Below, piece after piece: positions 1 to 13,200 of a stretch of DNA of 64,000 bases. The translations under genes were made by a program, and so were the position numbers. The stretch's first letter is position 1. Every line of letters begins with the position of its first letter. A model generated the notes under the pieces. It was given only the letters and a program-made list of their open reading frames with translations, had not been told where the DNA came from and searched no databases. Source of the stretch: Patiria miniata (Eukaryota > Echinodermata > Asteroidea > Valvatida > Asterinidae); contig NW_024037063.1 in NCBI RefSeq assembly GCF_015706575.1, positions 14,384,927-14,448,926 of the forward strand, in the 5' to 3' direction.

Positions 1-1094
1 TCGAATAGCAGTACTCGAAAACAAAAATGGTTTTGCTTGACTTACCATGGCCTTATTTTATCGATACTTTCAGTTTAAAATAGTTGATTAACTTGCAGAG
101 AAATGAAAGTTTTCTGATTTTCCTCTGTGCACGTCGGGACAAACACATTTAACAGCTAGCTGTGAGTGGATCTGTATATCGGTCTGACTGGGCCTGGGCC
201 AATTACGCACAATTAACCATTTGCTGTGTGGTCGTATTCGGAAATAGAAGTACTCGTACTCGGCATACAAACACTCTACTCATACTCGGCAGTACAAATA
301 CTCATACTCATACTCGGAAGTACCAGTACTCGTACTCAGAGACCTGTACTTGTACTCGGAAGTACCAGTACATGAAGTACTCATACTCGTACATGTACTC
401 GGTAACCTACATGTAAGTACTCTGCAGTACTCGATACTCAGAAAAAAAGGACTAAACTACATGTAAACACTGGTATGAATTTGAAATGTGATCTTTTATT
501 TCATGCACAGCTGTGTTTTTTTGGGTTTTTTTAAATTCAGCTTGTTTGTACAGGATCTCTTCACATTCACTCACTCTTTTAAATCACATACAATGACTTC
601 CCAAAAGAAAAGCAAAAAAATAAATACACTATATTTATTCTGAGATCATAGGGATTAATTCCTTTTTGACATCTGCCACCCTTTGAGTAAAGGTTTGTTG
701 TGGGCACAAACAGACGCGAGCAGATGGTTCCCGGGCCGTACATTATCAATACTGATCATTAGGCGTGAACCAACCTATCCCACGAGAACAGAAGTATTGT
801 CGTGCAGCCTTTTATTTCGAAATTTTAAAGTAATAATTCAATAACTAAACATAGGCCGATTTTGTTTTGGTCAACGTTTCATTCAAAAGTGAATAACGTT
901 TGTACTGCTAGACAACTAGCAATTTAGAAAAGGAATCAATTTTCCGGGATGAACCTTGAAAAAAGCATGGGGAAAGATCTTTAGATCATTAGGTTTCGGT
1001 CATAGAGAGCTTTTCACACCAAATTTAAGAAGAGCAAATCTTTATCTATTTCAGAAAATTTTAATGTGTGTTTCCTTTTTTTTGCTGCCTCTAG
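1..1094 (+). other. Plexin intron upstream of PSI1 exon
   Basis: No coding exon is recognised. It contains the TACTCG minisatellite (251-440) and AT-rich DNA. The sema-domain exons must lie to the left of the window. Confidence 0.7.
251..440. repeat. TACTCG-type minisatellite
   Basis: Imperfect direct repeats of TACTCG and TACTCGGNAGTACCAG words. Short copies also occur at about position 10. Confidence 0.8.
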
Positions 1095-1210
1095 CTGATC
1101 AGGATGCGTGTTGAGAATTGTGGTCGGTACACAACCTGTGAGGCGTGTATTGGGACTGATGCAGGGAATGATGGAGACCCATACTGTGGATGGTGCACTC
1201 TGGAAAGAAA
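1095..1210 (+). CDS. PLXN: Plexin exon (1st in window): PSI1 domain
   Basis: Acceptor CTCTAG precedes it and donor GTTAGT follows; it ends in phase 2. It encodes a cysteine-rich PSI start (ENCGRYTTCEACIG, then PYCGWCTLERK), matching the first PSI domain that follows the sema domain in plexins. The start could instead lie 8 bp downstream at the next AG. Confidence 0.9.
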
Positions 1211-4200
1211 GTTAGTCACTGGCGATGTTTCTCTTAGTTATTTTCAGTACATGTATGTCGCCTCATTAGGCCAAAAAAAAAAAGTCTCCGGTTTCTGGTA
1301 TGGAGCTTGCCCAAAAAGTGGTGCGGCGACGCGGCTTTTTTTTTTTTTTACCTGATTTTTTTGCTTCAAAATAATGATAATGTCGGCTGATGACTGCAAA
1401 TAAACTTAGTGCAAATATATGGGAATCCAGAGAGGCCACATAAAGCTTATTCTCGACCATAACCCACTCTAAAAACACGTTAAAATTGTGCAGCAGCAGA
1501 ATTCCAGTCAAACCAGTGAGTTTGGCGGTTTTGAGACATCATCTTTCATTGAAAAAAAAACTTTTTCATTTTGCCGACGCGCATGGCTACGGCGACGCGC
1601 GCGCATATGCCAGAAACCGGAGATCTTTTTTTTTTGGCCTTACAGGGCGTGTCCAAAACCAGATGTAAATGCAAATTATAAAAAATCTAACACACATTTT
1701 TGAATAAGTTAAGATCATGTGAAACACCAATGTGTCCTCTTTCCCATGATACCTTGATTGTCACGTATGTTTGTGCCTTCCACTTAGTTTGTCTCATTGT
1801 GCCTAGGTATCCCACTCGACACCATCAGCCTTTGTTCCCTTAATAAGGCTTAAATGCCGCATGACATAATCAGTCTTTTCTTACTCTAATTCTTGTTTCA
1901 ATAGGTCTATTGATGCTCCGTATTCAAATGATGTAGTAGTCTTTTCGCAAACAGTGATTTTCGTAGATTAAGATGTTTTTTTTTGTTTTCCTTAAAAATC
2001 TGAGTTTTTAGGAATTTTTTTTTTATTCACAATTATTGATTTGCTCTTCATCAGTATAATTCACGGTCAATTTGCATGGCAAAAAGAAAGCAACGAATAT
2101 TCCTTTTAAAGAAATGTAGCCCAGTTGATTATATGGTGAGTTTTATTGGAAACTTATTTTGAGAATATCTTTTCGGGGTATAACTTTGGGAAAACTCACA
2201 TAATGGAAATTTTGGACATTTTATGCCACCGTAGCAGCAGAATTTGTTGGTAAAATGTCGCCAACATGTGCAGACTAGTAAATGTCTCACACTGCGCATG
2301 TGCAGCGAGTAACCCCCAAGTGACTACACCGGCAATAGGCTATGAACATACGTGTTGTGTGTCTGTGGCCACGGATGACTGAGCATTCGTTGTTAATCTG
2401 TCACTTGGGTCAAAACCTGTGAGCCAAGTTTTACAATGGCTAAGATTGCTGGCTGGTTTGATATGCGACGTCGTGCAGAGCTTTGTGTGGAAAGGGGTGG
2501 TGGCCATGTTGAAGGCATTGGGCCATGATGAGGATGGGTTAATCACCGTGTTTAAACTGATAAATTGTTTTATGGAAAGGATGTCTTCTTTCTTTAAATT
2601 AAGAAGTTCCACATGCCCAGGTTACCAGTTACGTTTTTGAACAAACTTGGCCCAGTACAGGCTTTGACCCTTGACAGAATAACAAGGAATGCACAGACAC
2701 ACAATCAATGTATCATTGGAAAGAGGACACATTGGTGTTTCGCATGATCTTTAACTTATTTGAAAATATTCATAAGATTTTTTATAATTAACATTTACAT
2801 ATGGGTTTCCTCTTTTATGATACACCCTGTATTAGTCAGTCAACATTCAAGATCTGTTAATGAATTGTATGAATGCCACTCTCATGTGTAGGGGCCGTCC
2901 ATAAAGTAGGCACACAATAAGGGGGAGGGGCATTGTTAACCTTGTGCACAGCATGCGTACACGGGGGGAAGGGGGTCCAAGCAAATGCGTATCTATGAAA
3001 AGTGATAATTTGCTTTTAATAAATTGTCATAAAATCAATGTACTTTCTCATATATACTTACCTTCCAGGACAAGCTTTTATTCATAAAAAAAATCATTCA
3101 TAAATACCTCAGACAGTTTAGCTATTCCTGTTGGTCGAGAGCCCGTCACGTGGCCGGTCTTAAACGGATGATAAAGACATGGCTAGCTGGTCTTAAACAC
3201 TTTTCCAGTGTCACAATAAAATGTGGACTCCTAAAAATCCAGTGCCTCTTACCGTTTCATTGGTTGAACATTCACAATCCTCACGTAGGCATGCGCAACA
3301 CTACAAACGAGACAGAATTTTATAGTTCTAAATTCAAAACGCGTCAATCTCCATAAAAGGGTTGTTTACATCTTACTCGCCAGCTGAACACTCCATTATT
3401 TTGCTAGAGGGATGTTTCAAAAAGCATGAAGTGAACTTGTTGAACAAAATCGGGATTTTTTGAACGAATTATTTGATATTTTTTTACGGATAAGGTATTT
3501 ATGAATGGGAATAAATATGTGCTCGGTCGGTATTTATCACTCTGTTTAATACCGCTTAGAGTCTGGGTGCTGATAATTACCCTCGCCTCCAGCTCGGGTA
3601 ATTATCAGCACCCAGACTCTAAGCGGTATTAAACGAGTGATAAAAACCTCCGGAGCACACATTTATTCCCTTATTATAACACATGAACTTCAGGCCCCAC
3701 CATTTAGATTTATCTTCCCTGTGCCACCACCAGCCAGTGCGTTTAGAGGTCATTAAACTTCAGAGAACGCGACATGATAAAAAGGCGATTGTTATACAGG
3801 CCCTTCTTTAGTTTTGGTCAAGTACATGTACAGTCAAGAGTTTTTTTATCATTCAAAACAACTTCTGCAACCTACAGCTGACTTCCCTTAAATCTAATAA
3901 CAATATTTTTGAAATTGTCTTTCGGTAGAAAATTTTCGTACGTATTTTACAGTTCATGCAGTGCGAATCTACGCGGTTTTGCGCATTTGTGATGCATTGC
4001 GGTAAACATAAATTAACACAAATGAAAAATTAATGGCATCTGGTTAGCTGGATTAAATAATTGCACATTTTTTTCATACATAGTGCTAATTAATTATGCG
4101 TATCGTATCAAGACTGATTGTTCCTTTACACATTGTGGTGTTCATTGTCAGAAAAAGGACACAAACATCGTTTGTTGGGGTTTAAATTCTCTTTGGCCAT

Positions 4201-7200
4201 TCAAAACTGAACAAGAGCTTGGACTTGTTTTTTTCCAATGACAATCAGTACAATGGAAGGGGAAGTAGAAACTCAGAATTCTTTTTGAATTTCCTGTTTC
4301 TGGTTTTGGTGCAGAAAACAGGAACTAAACCAGAAAAAACACCATTGAAACAATAAGATAATATCTGCTTTCTCATGCAAACTGCTTTGTGTTTGATGGC
4401 AATTATAAAACAAGCTCAACTTATTTCCATCAGCAATATGTGGCCAGTATGATTTGAAAACGCTAACTCGGGGAGGATTAGACACCAGTGGTATGGCAGA
4501 TACAGGCATGCAACTTTTCCTCTGATCCGCTGATTTCCGCGTTTTTTTAATTTCTCGTGAAAGCCATTACAAACTGAAAAACACTGTACAAAGTCTTGTG
4601 TGGTTTGAATTTTCCTCTTTTTTTCTAAATTCCCAGTTGCATGCCTGCAGGTAGCAGGCCTCGACATTAATCGAGGCCACCAAAGCCATTGGCCGCTTGC
4701 CCTCCCAGGATTGCCGCAGTCCTCTTAAAAGATCACACTGTCCACATTCAAGTTGGCCAGCATGCCCTTTTTATTTAATAACAGATAATAATAATAACGG
4801 AGTCTTATATAGCGCACGTATCTACCAAAAATTAGGTACTCAAGGCGCTGGAAATTATGTCTATTATTAAAGAAAGGTAAATAAAGCATATGAGAAATAT
4901 GAGACCCATTATGTAGCACCTTATAAGGGTTGACAAGGTGCTGCGGCGCATATTGCAGCCACTGCCAGAAACACCGGGGCAAACCCCTTCTCTTGTCACT
5001 GGGTTCTTTAACGTGCATTACACAACACATGTGACCTACGGCTTTACGTCCCACCTGAAGGACGAAGCAATAATGGTAAAGTGCCTTGCTTAAGAGCACA
5101 AGCACCATGTTCCCACGGTCAGGATTCGAACCCATGTACCACGGCACACAAATCGAACACCGTAACCATTGGACCACAGCACCCCACACTATGACAATGT
5201 ACGTACCAATAAGAAGTGGCCCAGCCCTTTTTTGTTAATGTCGAGGCCTGAGATAGGTGATGGGATTGTGCCTTTAACATGTTTAATGATACAGGCATGG
5301 CATTTGGCACACAGTCAGAGTATGTCATGAGAAAGATATTTGGCTATAGGGCCATCGCAGATTTGTCCTTTGAAAAAATATAGGTAGAATAACAAGCAAT
5401 GGCAGCCGTATAAATTTTGTTTAAAGTTGTTTGTTATTCTGCCTATATTTTTTCAAAGGACAAATCTGCGATGGCCCTATAACCAAATATCTTGGTTAAA
5501 GACATATTCTGTGTGCCAAATGCCATGCTTGTATCATCAAAGACACAATGCCCACAAATATTTACCCTATCTGCACACTACAGATGATGCTGTCCCTTGG
5601 GGATAATCTTCAAAAACTTTTTTTCCGGAAGTTGCAAGTTTGTTGATATTCCTTAGATCAACAGTACACTATTGATCAGGCGCGGATCCAGGGGTGGGCC
5701 GCGGGGGCACGTGCCCCCTGTCAAATTAAGTCCACAAAAAAATTAAATGAATAAAACAGTGAGGAAAAGAGGGTGAGGTGAGAGAAATGGAGGGAAGGAG
5801 GAGGGCAACCTTCTAGCAAAAATACTGGTGCCGATATTAAACATCAGCGGCCTGCAAACATTGTGTACTGGCCGTATGACACAGGGAACTCGAGAAGCTT
5901 CGAAATAAACCGCGATCCCGGCCACCGTACGTACTCCATACGCAGCCTCGACTCCAGGGGTGCGTGCTCGTTCCTTACACTAACCCCTGGCTGTGATGAT
6001 GACGTAAATGATGCTGAATGGCTATTCACAGCGTACTGCGCGGGCATTTCGAAGATTGCACGCCGGGCGCGCCCATAATGCGCTCGCGCTCGCGTGCTTA
6101 GCTTTGCACGTAACGTCACGTACGAAAAAACAATTATGATTCAAAAGTCGCGATGCCTGTACGATTTGGATTATGTCAGCCGCGTTTTTCGCTAAAATAA
6201 CCCCTGTATCTGTGGTTGTAAAGGCACGAAAGGGGTACATACATTTAATACAAATCTTTGCTAATTAACACAATGTCCAAACGTTGTGTTTGCGAGGATT
6301 GATTTTTCAAAATCACAACTTTTAACATTTTAAAGATGGCGTCGGCACGTAAAACGGATACACTGCAGCCCTAATTATAATATACCGTATTTTGGTATAT
6401 TTAAATTACACAATTCCAGGGGTTACAATCGTGCAAGGCATGATGGGAAACAACATGGCGCTGCAAGATCGTACCCACGGGGCACGAGGTTGCTCCATAC
6501 GTAACCCTGCATAGTATATCGATTTATGAAATGCGATTCATATGAGCGTGCGTACCGGTACGAAAAACACGCACGTTTAGCGCGATGAGCGCAACATACA
6601 CGCTGTACGCTGCTCTTTGTACCACACTATTAGTCAAGTGTACGGTTTTCGTACGAACACTTTGCCAGCATTTCTTCGGCGCTTTTAAGGAGTCCAAAAC
6701 ATGTCCGTTTCCGTAGAAAATTTCCATTGAAAATCTTATCTTATTGATAAACTGAAAATTTGAACTTGATACAAAACATTGGAAAGCATCATGCAAAAGT
6801 TTACAAACTAAGTCTATACAATTCCCTTTCAAAAATAAAATGCACGAAAACAATTATGCAGACGAAAATGGTTATCAAGTGAAAAACAGAAGAAACTTAA
6901 AAGGCTTGTTAAAGCAAGAGTATATATTAAACCTATGAAAAAAATCCTTATTTAACTTAAAACATTATGCTCAAATAACTCAGGGAAAGAGGGGCCAGGA
7001 ATCGCCGCAGATTGCACCACAGAGCATCTAATTATCAAAAAAATTCCCGGGGCCCTTAAGTGGGCCCCGGACCCCACGCCGAAAGACATTCGCGCTCCGC
7101 ATTATTAGTCCTCGGGGCAGATCTCCCTAGCCCTACGCATCCTTAAAACAGTTTACAAACTAAGCCTATCCAATTCCTTTTCAAAAATAAAATGCAAGAA

Positions 7201-10200
7201 GCTGATTATGCAGTTATCAAGTGAAGAACAGAAGGGACTTAACTAGGCTTGTATAAGAAATACATGAGTACAATTTTAAACTAATGAACAAAACATTAAA
7301 AAAACACATGGTGTTACCGCAAACCGAAGCGATAATGGAAAAAAAATTCTAATAATCTTCACAACATTTTGCTGAAATTGGGCCAGGAATCGCTTCAGAT
7401 TGCACCACAAAGCATCTATAGAATCAAAATTTTCCCGGCGCCCTTCAGTGGGCCCCGAACCCCACGCCGTAAGACACTGCTCCGCGTTCGCATTAGTCCT
7501 TGGAGCAAATGCCCCAGCGCATCGCCCATTCCAACAGTTTTCTAAGTCAATACAATTCCTTTTTTTAGTACAATGCTTGAAATTATGCAGACGAAAATAC
7601 ATGGTCTGCAACTTTGAAGTACACAGTAGCTTAAAATTTGTAAAAACAAGAGTATATTTAAAAAATAAATCCTTATAAGCTTAACAACTTTTGCTTAAAT
7701 AATTCAGGAGGAAAGGGGCCAGGAATCGCCTGAGGGCAGCATGCACCACAGAGCATCTATGATACAAAATTTCCTGGGGCCCTTAAGCGGGCCCCGGACC
7801 CCACGCCATAAGGGCTTCGCGCTGCGCGCTCGCTACATTAGTCCTCAGAGCAAATACTCTAAAGGTGTGCCCCCCGTCAAAAGAAATCCTGGATCCGCGC
7901 CTGTTGATGTACTGGAAATATTTCAAATTCTGAAATAAAAAGTAACACACTTATTTTGCTTTTATCCCATTCCATCAAGGTGCACTCGATACCATGACTG
8001 TCCACTGCAGGATGTGTCGACTCGTTGGTTGGCCTACAACGATGCCCAGTGCATTGAAATCAGTCAAGTCATTCCCCATAACAGCCTGCCAATCACGCTG
8101 ACTGATCAGCAGGTACAGTCACCGAATCTATTGAGGAATTTACATGTTCTAATTTCCCCAACTCAAGTGGAACACTTAGGCCAATAAAAAAACATCTCGC
8201 TTTTCTGGTCTGCGCGCGCGTCACCGTAGGCATGTGCGTCAGCAAAATTAAGAAGTGTTGTTTTTTTTGTCAGTGTAAAATGATGTCTCAAAACTACCAG
8301 ACGCTGCACAATTTTAATGTGTTTTTAGATCGAGTATAAGCTTTATGTGGCCTCTCTGGGCTCCCATATATGTTGCACTAAATTTAGTCGGGCACAATTT
8401 GCAAACGATGTTGTAAGTTTGTATGCGCCCAAAATCACGCAAGAAATATAATAGGTATTGACCCCTAAAACCCCCTTCTCCATCCTCGCCTGAGATCACA
8501 TTCAAACCTGCTCCATAATTCCTGTTTCTGACTAATAGTTGCGTCTCTTCGCTCTGTACTCATATATGTAGATAATGTTGACAGTGCAGCAGTTACCAGC
8601 TCTGCTTGATAGCTGGCAGTATGAGTGTCGGTTTGAAGAACATTTCACGAGCCAGGCAACCAACTACAATGGAGATAGCTTCAATTGCATGACACCACCA
8701 GCAAGCAACATACCTGCAATACCAAGTGGAGGTAAGTTAAACAAAAGAAATTCAATGTCAAACTGTGCAGCTGTAAACTTACTCTTATTGTTGACTTCAC
8801 AATATACCCCTTCACAATATGTGGTGCGATCAAGCTAAATGAGTTGTTTGTCGACAGATTTGAAAAGAGCACAATCTCAGCATTACTGCTGTGAAAGCCA
8901 CATGCTGATACCATTTTTAGTTCAAAAATTATGGAAGTTGGAACACCAAGAGATGTGATGAAGTGGCCCTATTTTGGCCTGTATCTCCAAATGAAAATTC
9001 CCGACAAACAACTCATGTAGCTTGATCGCATCACATATGCTCATATTCAGACCCTGTATTGGATTTTATTTGCTTTCTTGGTCATTCAGAAGACCATGTG
9101 ACAGTTACACTGAGCGTCATGTCTACAGAGACAAGTGTGGACTTTGTCGATATCGACTTCAGCTTCTACGAATGTGACACCCACAAAACGTAAGTATTTT
9201 ATATGTTTGACATACAAGTTCCCCATGTGCAGGACAAGAAGTATGGGTTATCTGTTTCTTACAAAAAATTCAGATTTTGATGGATTTTCCATCGGGGAGA
9301 TGAAATGTGTATTGTGTACATGTATCTCGGTGAAAAAAGACAACAAACCCTTGCAAGCCCTTTAGTTCATTGGTGAAGACATCTGCACGTTTAGGCAGGA
9401 GGTCCTGGGTTTGAGTCCCACCTTGTAAGCTTACAATCTTCTGATAAACTCTCTAAGATGTCAGTCACACATCCACGACTCGGCCAAGACTGTGAGATTT
9501 TGAAATATCTTGAAAATCATACCAAATAGGTAGCAAATGTGGAGCTAAATTCAAATTTCATATTCCAAGCTCTAGTCTGCGGACCATGACCAGAATATGC
9601 TGCAATGTTGTCCCGAATACAAAGACTGATATGACCTTGAACCGAATATTACGATTTCGGTATGACTTTGCTACAACTTGGATCCATTCATTTGTATTTT
9701 TTTTTTCACGACTGAGTCCCTATCTCGTTATGACATATCCGACAGAGTACCGACAGAGTACCGACACAACCAATTGAGAACCAACACACAAGATTGAGAA
9801 CCAATGCCGAAACGACTCCGAAACGACAGAGGGATGACATCTTTAGAATTTCACGTCGTAATGGTCATATCAAAGTTGGTCAGATAAAAATTGGCTGACT
9901 ATGTACGACCACTGCCGATCTCGTACAGACTTTTGTAAAATTGTTACAACTTCGTTACGACTTCGTTACGAAACAACCATTTGAGTACAGACAGAGAACA
10001 GACTCTGATCCATTTTGGATTTTTTTTTTTTTTGCCGACCATCATGATATGTTTGAACAGTTGAAACTAATCGTGGCTCCACTGCCGACCGTGCACGACC
10101 TGTAGGATGCCAAAACAACGCTCCAGAAGTCGTTCCGATGAAGTTCAGATGTCATTCTGAGCTTTACGATGTCATGGAGTCTTGCGTCTCAGCACGGTCT

Positions 10201-13200
10201 TATCGTGATCGGGAGGCTACATTGTGACAATGTGACAAGCGCCTTGTAGCAACGAGTACACGATATAGTGCAAAACTGTATATTAAAAAAATATTCTACT
10301 ATCAAATTTTACTATCAAGTAACTATCGAATTCATTTCACTTGTAATTTTTTTGGTTTCTTTTTCAGCTGTGTGTCCTGTGTTGGAAGCGAGTGGGCCTG
10401 TAATTGGTGTGTGTTTGAGAACAAATGTACTCATGACAACTCTACGTGCTCTAAAATGAAAGAAATCTTCGTAACAGGACAATATGTAAGTCCAGTTTAT
10501 TGTTAAATGGAATGAAAATCTGGCAATACTGTTTTTGCTAGATCTACAAAAGTGCCCGATAGGCCAAAAAAAAAAAGTCTCTGGTTTCTGGTATGCGCGC
10601 GCGTCGCCATAGCCATGCGCGTCGGCAAAATGCAAAAGTTTTTTTTTTCAATGAAAGATGATGTCTCAAAACCGCCAAACTCACTGGTTTGACTGGAATC
10701 CTGCTGCTGCACAATTTTAACGTGTTTTTAGATTGGGTTATGGTCCAGAATAAGCTTTATGTGGCCTCTCTGGACTCCCATATATATTTGCACTAAGTTT
10801 AGTCGGGCACCATTCATGCCATTTGCAGTCATCAGCTGACATTTGAAGCAAAAAAATCAGGTAAAAAAAAAAAAAAGCCGCGTCGCCGCACCACTTTTTG
10901 GGCAAGCTTCATACCAGAAACCGGAGACTTTTTTTTTGGCCATAGGTCTGGGAACATGCAAAGTACATGTATATAAAAAGGATTTCAAGCCTTGATATGA
11001 TATCATCAATAAGCATTGGTATATTTTTCATTTTGTGGGAATGCAACTAAGGATTCTCAAAAAGCTCTCAATGCACTGTACCTTGTAAGTCTGAAGCCAC
11101 TATGCAAGATGCAGTCATCATGGTGTACATTTCTATTTTCTTCCTTTTATCACATGGGCTATTTTCAGAATTTGAACGTAGTAAAAAGACAAGCTTTAGC
11201 TACTGTAAACAAGCATAATGATAAAGACTTCGTTAAAAATGCAATTTCAAGAATCGTCGTCACAATTGTCTTCAACCTGCATCACTAGCGTTAAAACCTC
11301 AGTTGAAAAGTTAAAAATATTCAACAAAGTCCTTTTCAAGGCCCGTCTTTAAAACAAAATTGGATTTAATCAGTCCTTCTGTTTTGAGGCGTGCGATCAC
11401 ACCCCCACGCCATCACACGCCTAAATGCTTCCTGAGAAGTGCGAATAATCGCACGCCTGAATCCCTCAGTACCGCACACCTCGGCATACATTTACAGCAT
11501 AATTATACTTCATAATTTGTGAAAAATAAAGTGAAGAGAAAATGGCTTTATTGTAAACCAAGATGAATATTATGAAATAATATCCCAGCTTGGACCATAG
11601 AATCACACACCTAGAAAAATAAATCGCCTAGAAAATCACAGGCATAGAAAAATCACACACCCAAAACAATCCAGGTGTGCCCTTTTCCACACACCTGTGA
11701 TTTTCAAACCAGAAGGACTGATTTAATAAATCATATTGTTTGCCTAACCAGGGTTGTTAATAAAGATATTGTGTACTACAGTTGTTGAAAGTTGTTGAAA
11801 CAAGTATTCTATGTCATTTTGTACTTCCAAACAGTAAGAATACACAATAAATTATAAATTGCTTTTTTGGACGAAACAGGTTTTAGGGTCATTGCGTTTA
11901 AATGGTTATATTTTTCGAACGGGTTGAGCAATTTCAGTAATTTTTTAATCTAAAAATGAAATTGACTTTCCAGTCATTATTATTTTTGATGCTACACATT
12001 TTGTTTTAAATAAATATATAATTTTGGGGTTTGGGTTCCGCTTTTTTTGACTCGCCCTGTAGGTCACAGGTTACCTACTCCCATAATCCCCCAACCCTAA
12101 TCCCAGTGTAAGGTTCTGTAATCCACCCCCTTTGCCAGACATGTATTTGCTTTTAACTTCGCCAGAGTCGAGGAACTGCAATGCAGGGACCTGTCTCATG
12201 CCCTCAGCTCCAACCCCAACCTGGTGAAGTGCTGATCCCTAATGTCATCCAAAGGGAGATTAATGTCACTGTTGACAACCTACCAGATGCATCAGAGGTT
12301 AGTACAACTCGGCCAAAAAAAGGAAACCGTTAGCTCGGTGGTCGAGTGGTAAGACATCTACACTAGAAAGCAGGAGGTCGTGGGTTCGAGTCCCACCCGA
12401 GTGATTTTTTCCCAACTTGCACTCGGGAGGTAACACACTGAGTATACAGTGTTTATACATCGGTGAAGGGCAAAACCTAATTTGAAACTTAATTGTGTTT
12501 ACGGTAAGGCAAATGCCAAGACACTTGGGACCAATTTCATGCCGAAACCAGCGAAGTTCTGAGGAAAGTTGTGCTTACTATCGGCCCATGGATGGGACGC
12601 TGCTGTTGTGCGTATTGCGGAAAGTACGCTCAACTAATTTGGTCTGACTGTGCACAAAGGCATGGCATCTTTGCATGAGCATCACGATACTTGGTCTGCA
12701 CCAACTCCCCTGTTTTGTGCATTTAGTGGATGGCAGAAAAGATTTTGCTTACACTGAACTCGTGCACATGGAGATTCAATTGTTGTATCACTACTTTTTT
12801 AGCAAATTGTGCACCTTCTTAAAGTTGGCATGCTATTTGCCTTACTTACTGCTTATAGTTTTTGTGAAATAAATAAAAGCTGCATGAACAGAAAGCCCAG
12901 TGCTTAGAAGCGCCATGAAAATTGGCCCTGTAAAAAACTACAGAGATGAAACTTTTCCGATTTTAATCGGAAATCCGATTTTTTGAAGTTTCCAACGAAA
13001 TTTCCGATTTTCTTACAATGTGTCCCACAAAATTTGATTTTGTAACGATTTTTTCACAAAATGTCATTTTATTTCAATCATAATTTCGAAGAAAAGTGCC
13101 CTTGTCTTTCGGACTGTTTCCTCGAGTAAGAAGTGAACTTATTAATTGATGACTCGGCTACTCCGTTACCATTTTGTTTTTTCATCGTAAAATTTTGTTT

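Noticed and set aside
4725..5189. 154-codon minus-strand frame
   Set aside because: It lies inside a SINE; the composition is that of translated repeat DNA.
12328..12405. Functional tRNA gene
   Set aside because: A and B boxes and an acceptor-like pairing are present, but the same head occurs in at least four places joined to the same non-tRNA tail, so it is a SINE head.
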